The notes under the pieces were generated by a model that had not been told where the DNA came from, searched no databases, and saw nothing but the letters and a program-made list of their open reading frames with translations. A stretch of 64,000 nucleotides of DNA from Elmis aenea. Taxonomy: Eukaryota > Arthropoda > Insecta > Coleoptera > Elmidae. The stretch lies in contig OX393577.1 in assembly GCA_947652605.1 (NCBI GenBank), forward strand, positions 24,617,466 through 24,681,465, in the 5' to 3' direction. Numbering within the stretch: the stretch's first letter is position 1; the number at the start of each line of letters is the position of its first letter. Of the stretch, positions 10,918 to 24,800 are shown in pieces. Made by a program: the position numbers and the translations under genes.

Positions 10918-12650
10918 TTTATTTTTAATAAATATTTCGCATCATAAATACACCTTATAATTTTAATATAAAAAATAAATACCCCAACAGTTAAATATTT
11001 AAATTAATTTAGACTAATTGGATATTTGGGGAAAAAAACTTACTTTAACATACTATTACCAATTGCAAATAACTTACAAATACATTACACTAATTTTTAG
11101 TAGTAATACACTGTGCTATCTTATATTTAGGTTTATGTAACAATAGTGCAATTACAAAAATGTATACAAAATGTATTTCATACCATACTTCGTAATTTAT
11201 AAATTAGCAAACAAAATAAATTGTGCATAGGAACAAACCATTGTATATGTAGTAGAAAATGTATGTATACTTCAGTTAAAAAATAAATATTACAATTAAG
11301 GCACAATAGCATAAGAAAATGCTTTCATTGTAGCCAAACGTCATCCAAAATTATTCTGAAATATCAACTGCACAATTATTAATAATTATTATTATACGTT
11401 TACACTAAAACAGTGATAAACTTAAAATGTTAGCTTGCATATTTTAATTTTTAAAAGTATTTTACTCAGTAAATTATTTGTCTTTGCGTAAATTTGCATT
11501 GACAATGTCTTTTTATAATGGAGTTTAGTAAACATTTCTATTGTGGTGTTTTTAAAGGGAGTTTAACAATAAAAAATATACAGTTGTATTTATAATTTAA
11601 TTAGTTGCTCATGCAATTACTCCAAATGAACGATTTTAAACTGCCCTTAAAAATTCCTAGATACACCTATGTTCAAAGATTTTTTTAAAAAATAATTATT
11701 TAACCTACCTACATGATATCATTAAAAATTAAATTATTTAATTTCCTAATAACCAGTAACAAGTACAAAACTGTAAAAAAATGTTACTAATGAAGTTTCA
11801 ATGGTTAAATTTTTAAAATTTCTAAATCAATATTAATGGTTTATAACGAAAATTATAAGGCACATAATAAACATATGAAATTAACAATGGCTCCACATTT
11901 TTAAATAACTCTTTTTGCCTAAAATCAGTTTATTCAATTCTGCTTTTTTTTTAAATCAAAAAAGGGAAAAGCAATTTTAAATGAGATCATTAATAAATAT
12001 ATTCATTGTTGATTTATTTTTATGAGTAGGTATAGTGCTAGTACTACTATGTTTTTTTTTCAATTGATAAAGATTGGACAGATTATTAAACCATCTTATG
12101 TATATGAAATAATGATAAACTTACTATCAACTTTTGATAAATAAAAACGCATCACAGCCTTTTGCAACAACTATTTGATTTAAAATTCACTTTAGGTAAA
12201 TGTAAACTACCAATTGTTACCTCGATAGTTTTTAAAATAATTAAATTAATTAATATTTAAATATAACAACATATTCCAAAGATTTTGGTCAAATACAACT
12301 ACTATTAATACTTAATTTAAATGGCCTACTTGATTGTAAATTAGATTACTTACCAAAAATTACCTATTATAAAATTTTTGAAGTCACTCTTTACTTTTCC
12401 TTGCTTTTTGAGTCTTTAATATTTCATGGAAAATTCCAAATAAATGCGTTTAGTTTCTTAAATGGAATATCGAACTTTCTTACACTTGAAAATTTTAATT
12501 AAATGTTAACAAAAACTCATACCGTTGTAATGTTTTTAGGTATAAAATAAAAACAGTCTAAAAATTGAAAAATGCTAAACTTCAACAATTTTAAGTAAAA
12601 TTTTCAGTCCACAATTTTTCATCTCTAAAATATTTGAATAAGCAATTTCC
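10918..12650 (-). other. Probable 3' UTR of the SLC36 transporter gene
   Basis: About 1.7 kb of AT-rich sequence after the stop codon without repeats or ORFs. A minus-strand AATAAA lies at 10923-10918, just before the nested MITE region. Earlier signals are also possible, so the true 3' end is uncertain. Confidence 0.35.
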
Positions 12651-15600
12651 TTATTTATTGTATTCTGCAACGATATCGGTAACAGCAGAATTAGTTCCGA
12701 ATACAAGCGCTAAAATACCAGCGACTATAACAACAACATTTTTCCATATCTTCCAATTCCAGGTTCCAAAACCTTTCTCCCAGAAGGTTATCATTTCGAT
12801 AAGAACAGGAAATATAAGTCCAAGTAAGGAAAAACAGAAGGCACCGATGAGACTAATAAATGGAGCTATCGTGGGAATTGCCACGGCTAAGGCAACAGCC
12901 ACGAACACCATGATAGTCCTAAGTACGTAGTTTGCAAATGTAGCTGCCTTTGCAAAATTTCTCTTCGTATACGTCCAACTGATTTCAAGACACACGAAAA
13001 ATTGTAGACCAAAAGTACAAAAGACAGCTAAGGCGATGAGGATTTGCACAGCTTGAGCAAGACTGCAAAAAATATTATAAATTAAATCAAGACAAAGAAT
13101 AAATTAAAAATCGAAATAAGACGAAAATGTTTATATACAGCGTGTTTTAAATTCAAATAAGACAAAAGTGCATATTTCACATACCAACACCCACTTAGTT
13201 TTTCTTAACTTTTTCAAAATATTTTTATCTAAGGCCAAGGGTATCACACAAATTTATTTTGTGTGTGTATTTTGCTTATTGTAATAAAATATTTAATTTT
13301 TTGATGTTATAGACAATATGCACAAGATCATTTTTAAGTACTACAGGGTACTACCGTTGACAAAAAAAAATGTTTTTGTATATTTTATGATACATTATAC
13401 AGGGTATTTCTTAAATATTGCAAAACAATTCGGGTGGTGATTCCTTATCGAAAATTAAGGGGGTCTTTCATATAAAAGTTTTTCCTTAGACGTCTCCTTT
13501 CGGAGTTACACTCCCCTAAAGGGGAGCGATAAAATTAGGTTTTTATTTTATTTCTCAAATTTGGATCAATTTAGAAGAAAGATATTTGGTAAATGTCTTA
13601 TACTTATTAAAAGGTTTTTCATAGTAATATTTTCAATCATCTCCTACCTTCACAGGGGGCTGAGAAGTGCGACCTCTGTTGGTTTTTTAATCAGAACTTA
13701 ATGATTTATTTAGAAACTTTTTTTATTCATTAGTTTTTCTCGTAAACCTACAGTTATTGAGTTAAAAATAAAATAAGTAATCATGAACTATCAAATATTT
13801 CAATATAAAATGATTCACTTTGGTAGTTGCCATGGTTTGTTTCTGTACATATTAGGTAGAACTGACGGGCGTCTTAACGTTGTCGCCGCGTAAACGTCAA
13901 AATGAATTACACCCGTCACTTCTACCCAACATAAACAAAAACAAACCATGGTAACCAGCAAATCGAATCGTTTTATAATGGAATATTTGATGGTTCATGT
14001 TTACTTATTTTATTTTTTACTTAAAAACTGTAGGTTTTACGAGAAAAAATAACGAATAAAAAAAGTTTCTAAATAAATCAAACTTTTAAACAAAAAAGCT
14101 TTAATTGCAAAATTTTCACCCACCAATAAGTTCTGATAAAAAAACCAACAAGGGTCGCACTTTTCAGCCTCCTGTGAAGGTGGGAGATGATTGAAAATTT
14201 ACTATGGAAAACCTTTTAATAAGTATAAAACATCTACTTACTATCATTCTCCTACATTTATCCAAATTTGAGAAATAAAATAATAAAAACCTAATTTTAT
14301 CGCTACCCTTTAGGAGGGTGTAACTCCGAAAGGAGACGTCTAAGAAAAAAAAATTATATGAAAGCCCCCCCTTAATTTTCGATAAGGAATCACCTCCCGA
14401 ATTTTTTCGCAATATTTAACAAACACCCTGTATACAGGGTGTCCCAAATTCGAGTAAATGCATGGGGATCTCGCTTATCTTAATAGCTATGAGGTCGGTT
14501 AAATTAGGGCAAAGTTGCGAAATTAGACGCTCATCAAATATCTGCAAAGAACATTTTCATAGCTGTCTTAGTTCAAAAGTTATTCAAGAAAAACTGAAAA
14601 AACTGATTTTCGGTTTTTGCTCTATTTCCTACACTTTTTAAGATATCGACAATCTGCAAGCACTTCTCCTTGGCAACTTCTTACGCTTTATATTTTGAGA
14701 TAACATAGAATTTCCAACAACGTTTCGTCTCTTCAGAACCATCATCAATCTCATTTTTTTAAATACGGCAAAAACATTTTAATCTCATAGTCGGATAGCA
14801 TTTTTTCTTCTGATTTCAATGATATCACTTATTATCTAAAATGATATTTTACCACAAAAATTTGAGAAAAACTCATTTTGTCTAATTTTTAAATCAAATT
14901 ATCTTATACAAAAAAAGCAAAATAAAAACAATACAATTTTGTTTTGTTGTTCTGACATTAATATGATCGTGATTCATTGTATAATTTGCAACCAGCTAGA
15001 AATTCTTTGAATTTGTGCTTTTTTTAAATTAAATATGACAATCAACACTTTTTTAGGAATTCGAGAAATGTCATAAAATATACACAAAATTTGGTTTTCT
15101 CATGGCATGCTTTTTAATTTTCAACAGTTTATTCAATACTTCATTAAAAACAACTACAATATCATATTTGTAACACTTTTTATTTTCCATAATTGACGAA
15201 AATTATTTTAACAATACCTTGCAATACACGAAGGGAAACGAATAAATGAATAAATTAAAAATGTACTACCAGATCATAGTGAAAATAAAAATTGCAAACC
15301 AAAGCACAAATACGAAAGAATTTCTAGCTGGTTGCAAATTATACAATTAATCACGATCATATTAATTAATGTCAGAACAACAGAACAACAAAAAAACAAA
15401 ACAAAATTGTATTGTTTTTATTTTGCTTTTTTGTATCATTTGATTAAAAAATTGGACAAAATGAGTTTTTCTCAAATTTTTGTGGTAAAATATCATTTTA
15501 GATATTAAGTGTCATATATCATTGAAATCAGAAGACAAAATGCTATCCGACTATGAGATTAAAATGTTTTTGCCGTATTTAAAAAAATGTGATTGATGAT

Positions 15601-18600
15601 GGTTCTGAAGAGACGAAACGTTGTTGGAAATTCTATGTTATCTCAAAATATAAACCGTAAGAAGTAGCCATGGAGAAGTGCTTTCAGATTGTCGATATCT
15701 TAAAAAATGTAGGAAATAGGGCAAAAAAAAAAGAAAATAAGTTTTTTCAGTTTTTCTTGAATAACTTTTGAACTGAGACAGCTATGAAAATTTTCTTTGC
15801 AGATATTTGATGAGCATCTAATTCCGCAACTTTGCCCTAATTTAACCGACCTCGTAGCTCTTAAGATAAGCGAGATCTCCATGCATTTACTCTAATTTGG
15901 GACACCCTGTATACAATAGCATTAAGATCACAATTAAATTTGCGGAAAATTCACTTTTAAATGTTCTAAACAGGATCTTAAATTATCAGTACATTTATTA
16001 TTAATATTAACACTATACTTACTATTCTTTATCTGGCAAATTTAATGTGATGGAACCCTGAGTACTTGATCCAAAAGAAAGATATCCCAAAAAACCTAGG
16101 AAAATATACATGAGAGTCACACCAGCCATACCACGATTTAAAACACCGCAAAGTCCTATGAAGTTTTGGGGTTTTTGCATGTGATTTTCCAAGGGCATGA
16201 CCTAAAATTTAAAAAACATTATTATTAATAATTAAATAAATTAGCTACTAAAATTGAGAATTTTTTTTAACTTTATAATGAATGACTGTCTATAAAAATC
16301 TGCAGTTATGCAACCACTTTAAACTGCCACCTCTTTCTTTACATGAAACATGCTGTGAATCATTGTCCACTTTTTTATTTTGCAACAAGTAAAAGTGAAA
16401 CAAGTTAAATTAAAAACATTAAAAACATTAAAATCAAAATCTTAGTATTTTAAGCTTTAATTAAATGTTAAAAATTATTTTTGTTTATATTAAGTGATTA
16501 AACAAAACAGTAAGTTATAACTGACAAGCATAGGTGATAAAATTGAAGTTTCGCCTCCTACCAGTCACTTTGCCAACTAAACTATAGTTTTGTATAAAAT
16601 GCTATTACTTAACTCTTTTTAAAATGCCTGACAGCTTAATAATTTTATAAACTATCTACCTACTTACCACACCAATTCCTTCTATTGCAAAAATGGTAAT
16701 ACTAAAGAATGATGGGAACAGCTCAATCGGTGAGGCCAAATTTGCTTTCGAAATGGAGTCGTTGTTCAGATTTATGACCAAGTAATAGAATGTTATTCCA
16801 ATTCCAACACCCATGAATACATTTGCTATCATTGAGACCGGAGTTAAGTACTTCAAATTTGGTACATAGCACAATAAAACTAATGGTATAAGTAACGCTA
16901 CTAAGTAAATTCGCAGATCTACATCATTTTCTGTATATGTTTCTATAACTTTTTTAAAGCTTTTTGCTACCAATACGGTATACGCACTGCATGTACCAAA
17001 ATATGTTATAAATATTCCAATGTCTATGACTAACCTGTAAATAAAAAATGTTTAAATATTTATAAAATATTTCATTATATTAAATATGTAATATGGATCA
17101 TGAATTTGTAATTTTTTGGTAAGTGACTTTTAGCTATGGAGGTAAAATGTATTAGCTTCATATTGAAAAGATTGTTTTGTACCTCGCCGTTACGGCATAT
17201 TTTTTAGCCCACTTGGGACCTCTTCTGCAAGCTTCTTCTGCTACATCGGCAAAGGACATTGAAGTTTTTCCAGATCTTTTATACAATTCATGGGCACAAA
17301 CAACCTACACATAATGAAAGATATATTTTAGTATTAAATCCACTTGTGCGATTTAATTTTAGTACTCATTTTCTACAAGTAAAATAATTTAAGTTTTTTT
17401 TTGGAGAATTTAAAAAGGACTTGCAATCCTCTAAATCTAAATATTTCGTTACTAAAACCAAAGCTCTACCCCTTCAAAGGAAGGTATAGGACGGGGAAGT
17501 ACTTTCTGTATAAAATGTTGTTTTTTAGATTATTATTTTTATTTTGTACTTTTTCATTCATTAAACAAAATTATATTTAATCAACTTCTAAGTTTAAAAC
17601 TAAATTGTTGAATAATAATGTATTTTATTGTAAAGAACAATAAATTTTGGCTTAAAATAATTCAAAATACTTACTAATATGTAAGCGCAGTGTGTGCAAA
17701 TGATTGATACAATAACTGTAGAGAAAATTCCTACGACAAGACCAGCACACATGAAAGCATATGGCATGGATAAAATACCAGATCCTAAACAGGACTTAAG
17801 CAAGTGAATTAGTGTGGCTGTGTTCCTGAAAAAAAGGTACAATAACATTAATAAAACATGTAAAAGTAAGCAGACTGGAAACATTTGAAAAGAAATCAGA
17901 TCAAACAATGCGAACAAAATTAAGCTAATTTTGGTAGTTCATTTAATTTTCAGATACCAAATACGAGATACCTTGCTGTTTTGTTATATTAAACAATTAA
18001 AAAATTTCTGTCATTACTTAAAAAATCAATTAAGTACATTAATATTGACGATAACAATATTAACATTTAAAATATACATAAAGAATATAAGCTGGGTGCC
18101 TTAAGATTTTTAAAAACTAGTTAAATATTTCCATTTTGAATCCTACCACATGCACATACAATTAGCGCGAATAATTATAAATGCAAAACACCGTACTAAT
18201 TGAAATCGTGCTAAACGAATCCAGTAATCAATATAAAATTGAGTAATTCGTCTAGTGTCTTACGAAATGTTAATCCATTTTCTAAAGATACATGTTTTAT
18301 GATTATTTAATGCAGTATGAGTATGGTACCACGAGGACAATAAAAATATTTTCAATAATCAAAAGTTCATTAACTACAATAATTAAGAACATATTATTCA
18401 TTAAATAATTTGTACACGGGGTAGTTTATAAAGTATTTTATTTCGTTTTACCTTAAAAAATTGCACTAATTGAATTTAAAGGTCTATATAAATTTTGGCA
18501 TCAATTATATAGCACGTTGTTCCACAATCGTATTAATTAAAATCGTGCTAATTAAGGGATCACTTTAGTTAAATATTTAATTTTTGAGTCACATATAAAG

Positions 18601-21600
18601 ATATAAATATACTTTTGTTTATAATTAACATTGCTTCATAATCTCATCTACTATTAATGTCCCCATGTTTGTTAATCTCTTCTAAAAGCATATTTTTAAA
18701 TATTTCTACGATAGTTTGTGGTATTTATAAACTTAATCGTATTTAACTATTTCAATCAGCATACTTATTATTAGTCATAAGGATGCATATGAAATCATAA
18801 TTTCTTATCTATAAGTTTACGAGAAGGGTCAAAATGTATTTTTTGTGACTCCTCAGAGTAAATATGTGCACGAGAATTGCTCAATTGGAATTTAGTAAGC
18901 AAAAAACACAAAAATAATTATCCAGATTTGACTGCTTCTTTAAAGTAAATTTGAAGAACTATTTTTATAAACAAATGAATTTACTATAACATTTGTTGTA
19001 GCAGAAACACCACAAAGTGACCGTCAAAGGACTTTCATGTTCAAAAAGTGGTGAAAAATGTTATTGACTTTCTTTTTACTCAAAAATACAGTTACTTATT
19101 TTAAAATAAAGAAAATACGTAAAGCTAAAAACGATTTTTTTTTACAAAGCTTTTAGCTCATCTGATATTGTATTTGTATATCATAAACAAGGCTTTTTTT
19201 ATTTTTCAAAATATATTGAGCATTCATGTGTTTTAATGTTTATTTAAAACATTATTTCAGATCAATAACAAAATTATAAACTTAATGATTTAGTCCAGAT
19301 ATTGAATAGCCCTGTAAAAATCACTGACCTTAACAGTTACATTCTCGATATAATTTTTTTTTAAATGACCTAGAGTTTATTTTTATTTCTAAAAAATGGT
19401 CCACCCACTTATTCAATGTAATAAGCTAATAAGTAAACCTAAAAATATTTTTTGTGCAATTTATTCTATTATTATTTTCGATTTAATTAGAAAAGTAATA
19501 AAAACTTGAAAAAGTATTAAAAATTAAAATAATAAGATGTTCAATATAAAAGGCAGAAATATACTTACGATACAGGGTGTTCAAGATTTCTTGCTTTGAA
19601 AGGGTCAAAATCTCCATTAAGTCCATTTGATGCTTCTACGTCCCCTTTAGTTATTTTATATCTGAAATTTAAAAAAAAGAAAATGTATTACATAATTTAA
19701 TAAAAATATGTGAATTAAACTATTTCTAAATTGTTTTTAGTTATAACAGAAATAATGGTACTAAAATCGTCAAATATTAAGTTCACTTTAAATGTTTAAA
19801 TTAAGTATTTGTGATGTTTTTCTGTTCTTCTAATTAAATTAAGTATGTTTTAAATTAATATTTTATTTAAAACGTTTAACAATGGTCAAGTGTACACTTG
19901 CATATGGATGTAAAATTTTGGGGCTGTTAAAAAAAACCTCACAAATTTTTGGAAAAGCTACTTTTCATTGTAAAGAAAATTTTCTATTTATCCTTGCTTT
20001 TGTAACAGGTCATTGACACTTCAAATGAGGCTTAAAAATGTTGCGACACTGAATATTTATCATATGTTTTTGATGTGAATTTTTTTGCATGAGGAAATAA
20101 ATTATTGAATAAAAATTTTGTGTTACTACTGTTTATAAATCTTCCGTCATTATACCAACAAATATGACTTTAATTTTTTTTTTTGTGCAATACTTAATTG
20201 CTTTTAGTTAATTAAAAAACAAAGTCTTACGACGTTCAACTATTAATGAATCGGTTGCTTTTTTTTGTAACTAACAAATAGGCAAGCAGAAGGTCGGGTT
20301 AAAAATAAATAAATAATACGTATTTTGCATATCTCGTTTGTTTAATTCTATGTATTAGACCTTTACTTAAAACATTGTACAAGGTTTTAGATAATTTTGA
20401 AGAACTAAATGATATTTTTGTTGACATTACATTAAAGTTCAATTACGTTAAGTGCAATTGAACTTTGACACTTTTCAAGTTTATTTAGAAAATATTTTGC
20501 ATACAGATTAAATTTAATGCTAAAAATTACTGTGGTTTATGATTTTTAAAATAAATCAATTAAACAAAGTGAATTTTAAACAATAATAATTTATCGTTTC
20601 TAAATGTTTGTTTGTTTCTGGATATTGATGATTCTAAATTAATGATTATTACAAGAAAATAATAAATCACTAAATAAGCTTCATTGAAAACCGCTCATCT
20701 GTTTTTAGAAGTATTTTTGTCTAAAAACAATTTCAAGACTCCTGTTTCTTTTCCAGTTGTAGTCTTATTTTTTACTGCACTCGGACAAGAAATAGTTGGA
20801 AAAGATAACTGATTTTTAATTACGCTTATTTGTAAAACCATATTACTCTTTAAACGATCATATTAGTTGTTAAGAACCACAAAACTGACGCTTCGTAAAC
20901 ATTACGATAATTTTACGAATATTTAATTCATGTCCTGTTAATTTTATCAGCGCCTAATTTTTCACTTTAATAATGTAGATTATATAATAAAATGTTAAAA
21001 ACCAGGAAATTTACACTGCAAATTACAGTGTGATAACAAAGTCAATGAACTTTTTTGCCATGTTATCTGCACACAATAATTATTAAAGACCGTTTACACT
21101 TATGGTTTTTGCACGTGGTTTTGCCGACTTGGTTTTGCATGTGATTATGATCGTGTGTGTAAACGCTAAGACCAAGCGATTTTATTGACCTTGGTTTGGC
21201 ACAAGTGAATCTAGCACTTTTAGATTTTAAAACCACGTGCAAAACCGTAAGTGTAAACGGGTACACGATTATGTGCAAAACCAAGTCAGCAAAACCACGT
21301 GAAAAACCATAAGTGTAAACGGCCCATTACATAGCAAACTTTCTACAGTACGCCAATTTTTTAATATAGGTATGGGGCAATCCATTTTTAAAAAATTGTG
21401 GAGGCAGGTTGGACGAATGTGATGTACCTACTGACAAGTAAGATTGTAAAGAAATAGCTGAAAAAACTCGATCAGGTCCAATTTTAAAATTTTGGCTTTA
21501 ATTGAACCGATCCAAAACTTTTGCCCAACCCTGTATATTATATAAAATTAAAATGTCTTTATCTGAATGAACATAAAATATAAAGTATCTTACAAAGTTG

Positions 21601-21820
21601 TCGTAAAATTTGCCTTGTAAACGATAATGCACTGTGCTTTTGGCACTAGCTCACAAATACGATTTTCAACAATAACGTAGTTTTGGAATGCCTTCCATTT
21701 TTTTGGGGAAAAAAAGTATAAAACTTACTGATAGTCCGCATCATATGGCAATACTTGCAATAAAGGCGTTTTCTCGTTTAAACTCGCGGTCAAAATTGTA
21801 TCCGAATGAATGAACGACAT
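12651..21820 (-). CDS. SLC36-family transporter, isoform B from an internal first exon
   Basis: An alternative first coding exon at 21820-21729 encodes 30 codons plus two bases, beginning [17 protein letters not shown]. It ends in gtaagt in the same phase as exon 23875-23793, so it joins the shared exon at 19661 without a frame change and gives 471 aa. An in-frame TAA lies two codons upstream of its ATG. Both N-termini are acidic cytosolic tails and differ completely before the shared YKITKGDVE. The end ...[13 protein letters not shown] resembles no localisation signal that I can name with confidence. Two isoforms with different amino-terminal tails could be targeted differently. That is inference, but the exon itself is well supported by frame, donor and upstream stop. 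Confidence 0.82.
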
Positions 21821-24800
21821 TTTTTAGAAATTTAGTCAAAACTACATGCACTCGAAGTTAAAACCGAAACTGAGCCTTGCTTTTCACATTACGGTATAAT
21901 GGCAAGAAATCTTTAGTGGGGTTTGATTTTAAATTATAAGAAATGAGATCGGGTCAACACAACAAATCTCATCATTAAATAAATATCAAAATGACCCTGA
22001 TAAACTTCCAAGTAGGAATGTCCGTCAATGTTTACAAGTTCACTTGAAATTGGGAGTTATGTTTGTCGTCACTTTCAGCTCAACAATGCGATGATTTTTC
22101 TCTTATTGATATTTTTTACAATAAATAGTATAATGAAATACAGCTGCAAATAACCTGAAAATTATATACATACAGAGACGGTTTAAGAATGAAAAAGGAA
22201 ATTTAAAATAAAATTTATAGCAAAAATATTGGAAAGCTTCGTCATAGTTTCATATATTTTTTAACGTCTTTTTATTGTTGTGTTGTAGGAAAAGTACAAT
22301 TTTTTAATATTTCAGACAAATGTGATATATAAATTCTAGACTTATCATGTCAACCCATTAACAGCGAAAAATTTGTATTTGTCGACTTTAATTTAGGCGA
22401 GTGATACAGTCTCTTTCCCGTAATCACTTCCTTAAGGCGGCCATACACGTTGCGGTATACCTGTCAGGTTTGCTTGAAAAGATAACCTGCAGCGGTATTC
22501 CGAACTCGCTCGCGTTGAACAGGAGTGCTCACTAAAGCGAGCGTCATGAATGCGAGTGGAGCGGTCGCTTCTGTATTCTCATCTACCCCTGCCTTTGCAA
22601 TTCTTCGACACATACTAAATAAATAATAAATTCTATAAAACCACAGTATAAAGCTAAATATTATAAAAACCGATACAAGTAATTTGTTTAAAAAATATGG
22701 GAATTTGCATTCATCACTATTTTTTAGATCACAATTACGCATTTATTTTGAAATAATATAAATAAAAAATAAAAAAAAACTAACCAAACTCCTCAGTTAT
22801 TTTAAACGTTGTTGAATATCGAAGACGGTTCTGCAAATGTCAGTACATATGATAGATGAGTTATTAACTTCAATATTATTTGTTATCGCTCTGTAACCAG
22901 GGATATTTTTGTTATGGCATTGTTGAAACTACATGAAATCGTGTTGTCTTCCCATTGGTTATGCACATTTTTAGACCCCTATTTGCAACAATGTTTATTT
23001 GTTTCGTTTTATATATAAATTCCACACTTGCATATATCGATATCAGTTACAGGTTTTTATCAAAAGCGTAGCGACAAACAACCAACTGAATTTTTTTTAT
23101 CAGGGCAATAATTGAAAAGGGTTTGTTAAATTAACTGTAATAGTTAGGTGTTCAGTAATTAAAGCGGAGAAAAGTATTTAAATTTCGTTATTTTTTATAC
23201 AACTATCGATTAATTTTAAACAGTCGCTTTTTTCACACATAGGTAGGATTCTTAAAAGACAGTATGACCTTATCACATTTGCTTTAACAAATTCCCTATC
23301 CATTTCATTAAAATAGTTTATGAACAAAAACATTTTAAAACATAAAGCTATAAACTACTTGATATATTGATGCAATTTTAACGCCAGGTCAAGCAGCTAA
23401 ACACAGTTTAGTGAAAGCTCCAATGTTTAAAATTAACATTTTTGTTTTTAAGTTGTTTAATTTTTTTTTAAAAAAAAAAGCTTATCTTATTTCTAAAAAG
23501 CATCTCCCCTTAAAGATAATCTACACTAGGGTAAAGATTCTCATCTCTTCGTCGGTAGATTATTTTCTTATTTCCAAATGGAATTTTCTCTGAAAGAAAC
23601 TCTTCTAAAAAATTAAGTGACTTATTAAATAATTTTTTTGCACACATGTTTGTAGGTACTTATATAATATAGCGCAAAAAAAGGTTTGCTTAAATTTCAT
23701 TTTAAAACGTTAAACGTCTTATCAAAACACAACGCAAAGAATGAAGTAGAAAGTGCAGTGTGTTACTTTATTTTTAATTATGGATCACTTACTTTGCCAT
23801 TCCATTCGAAATATTAACTTCATCTTGTGGGAGGAACGTGTCCATCTCCGTAGCAGTAGGATACTCTGGTTTTTCCTACAGAAAATTAAATAAAATCACT
23901 TTGTTACATAGTATTTTTCATTTAGTATTATATCGACCTAAAACATTAAAAAGAATTTTTTTGGTATTGATTTCTACTCATTCGTGTATAAAAATATACT
24001 CCTATAGAAGTTGTGTTTATTCTAAGCTGTTAAATTTTACAGAAAATTATCATACCTTAACATTTGTAAACAATTGCTTGTAAATAAAAAAATAATTAAG
24101 ACAACTGCAAAAAAACACTAAGAACAATTTCTTTGTATTTTGAAAAAGTCTGCCATGGGCATCGAATAGCAAAATTGTACAAAATTTTTATTGCACTATC
24201 TGTAGGCTATACTTATTAGTAACGCACGCCACATTGTTGAAAAGTAAAATATATTTTGTAGTTTCAATTGAGATTAGTAATATTTTTCAAATAATAACTC
24301 GCATATAGCAATGATTTATTTGCATATTTAAAGACTCCTATAGGAAACCGATTTAAAAAGTGTTATTCTAATTTAAAGTTTCCCCTTGGTATCCAAAAAA
24401 CTTTAAGAGTCACAAGTTTTCGTATAATGGGCAAATATTTCGAACATTTTAAGCGGATATACAGGGTGTTTCTTAAATATTGCGGAAAATTCGGGAGGTG
24501 ATTCCTTATCGAAAATTATGGGGGGTCTTATATATAAATTTTTTTCCTTAGACGTCTCCTTTCAGAGTTACACCCCCTAAAGGGGTTGCGGTAGGTTTTT
24601 ATTTTATTTCTCAAATTTGGATATGTGTAGGAAAATGATATTTAGCAGATGTTTTATACTTATTAAAAGATTTCCCATTGTAATATTTTCATTCATCTCC
24701 CTCCTCCACAGGGGGCTGAAAAGTGCGACCCCTGTTGTTTTTTTTTCACAACTTTTTGGTGGGTTAAAATTTTGCAATTAAAAGCTTGGTTTCTTAAGAA

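Noticed and set aside
22464..22742. Minus-strand frame of 92 aa with a hydrophobic stretch inside an SLC36 intron
   Set aside because: No splice context in phase with neighbours and no family match. The surrounding gcggccatacacgttgcgg looks like repeat DNA.
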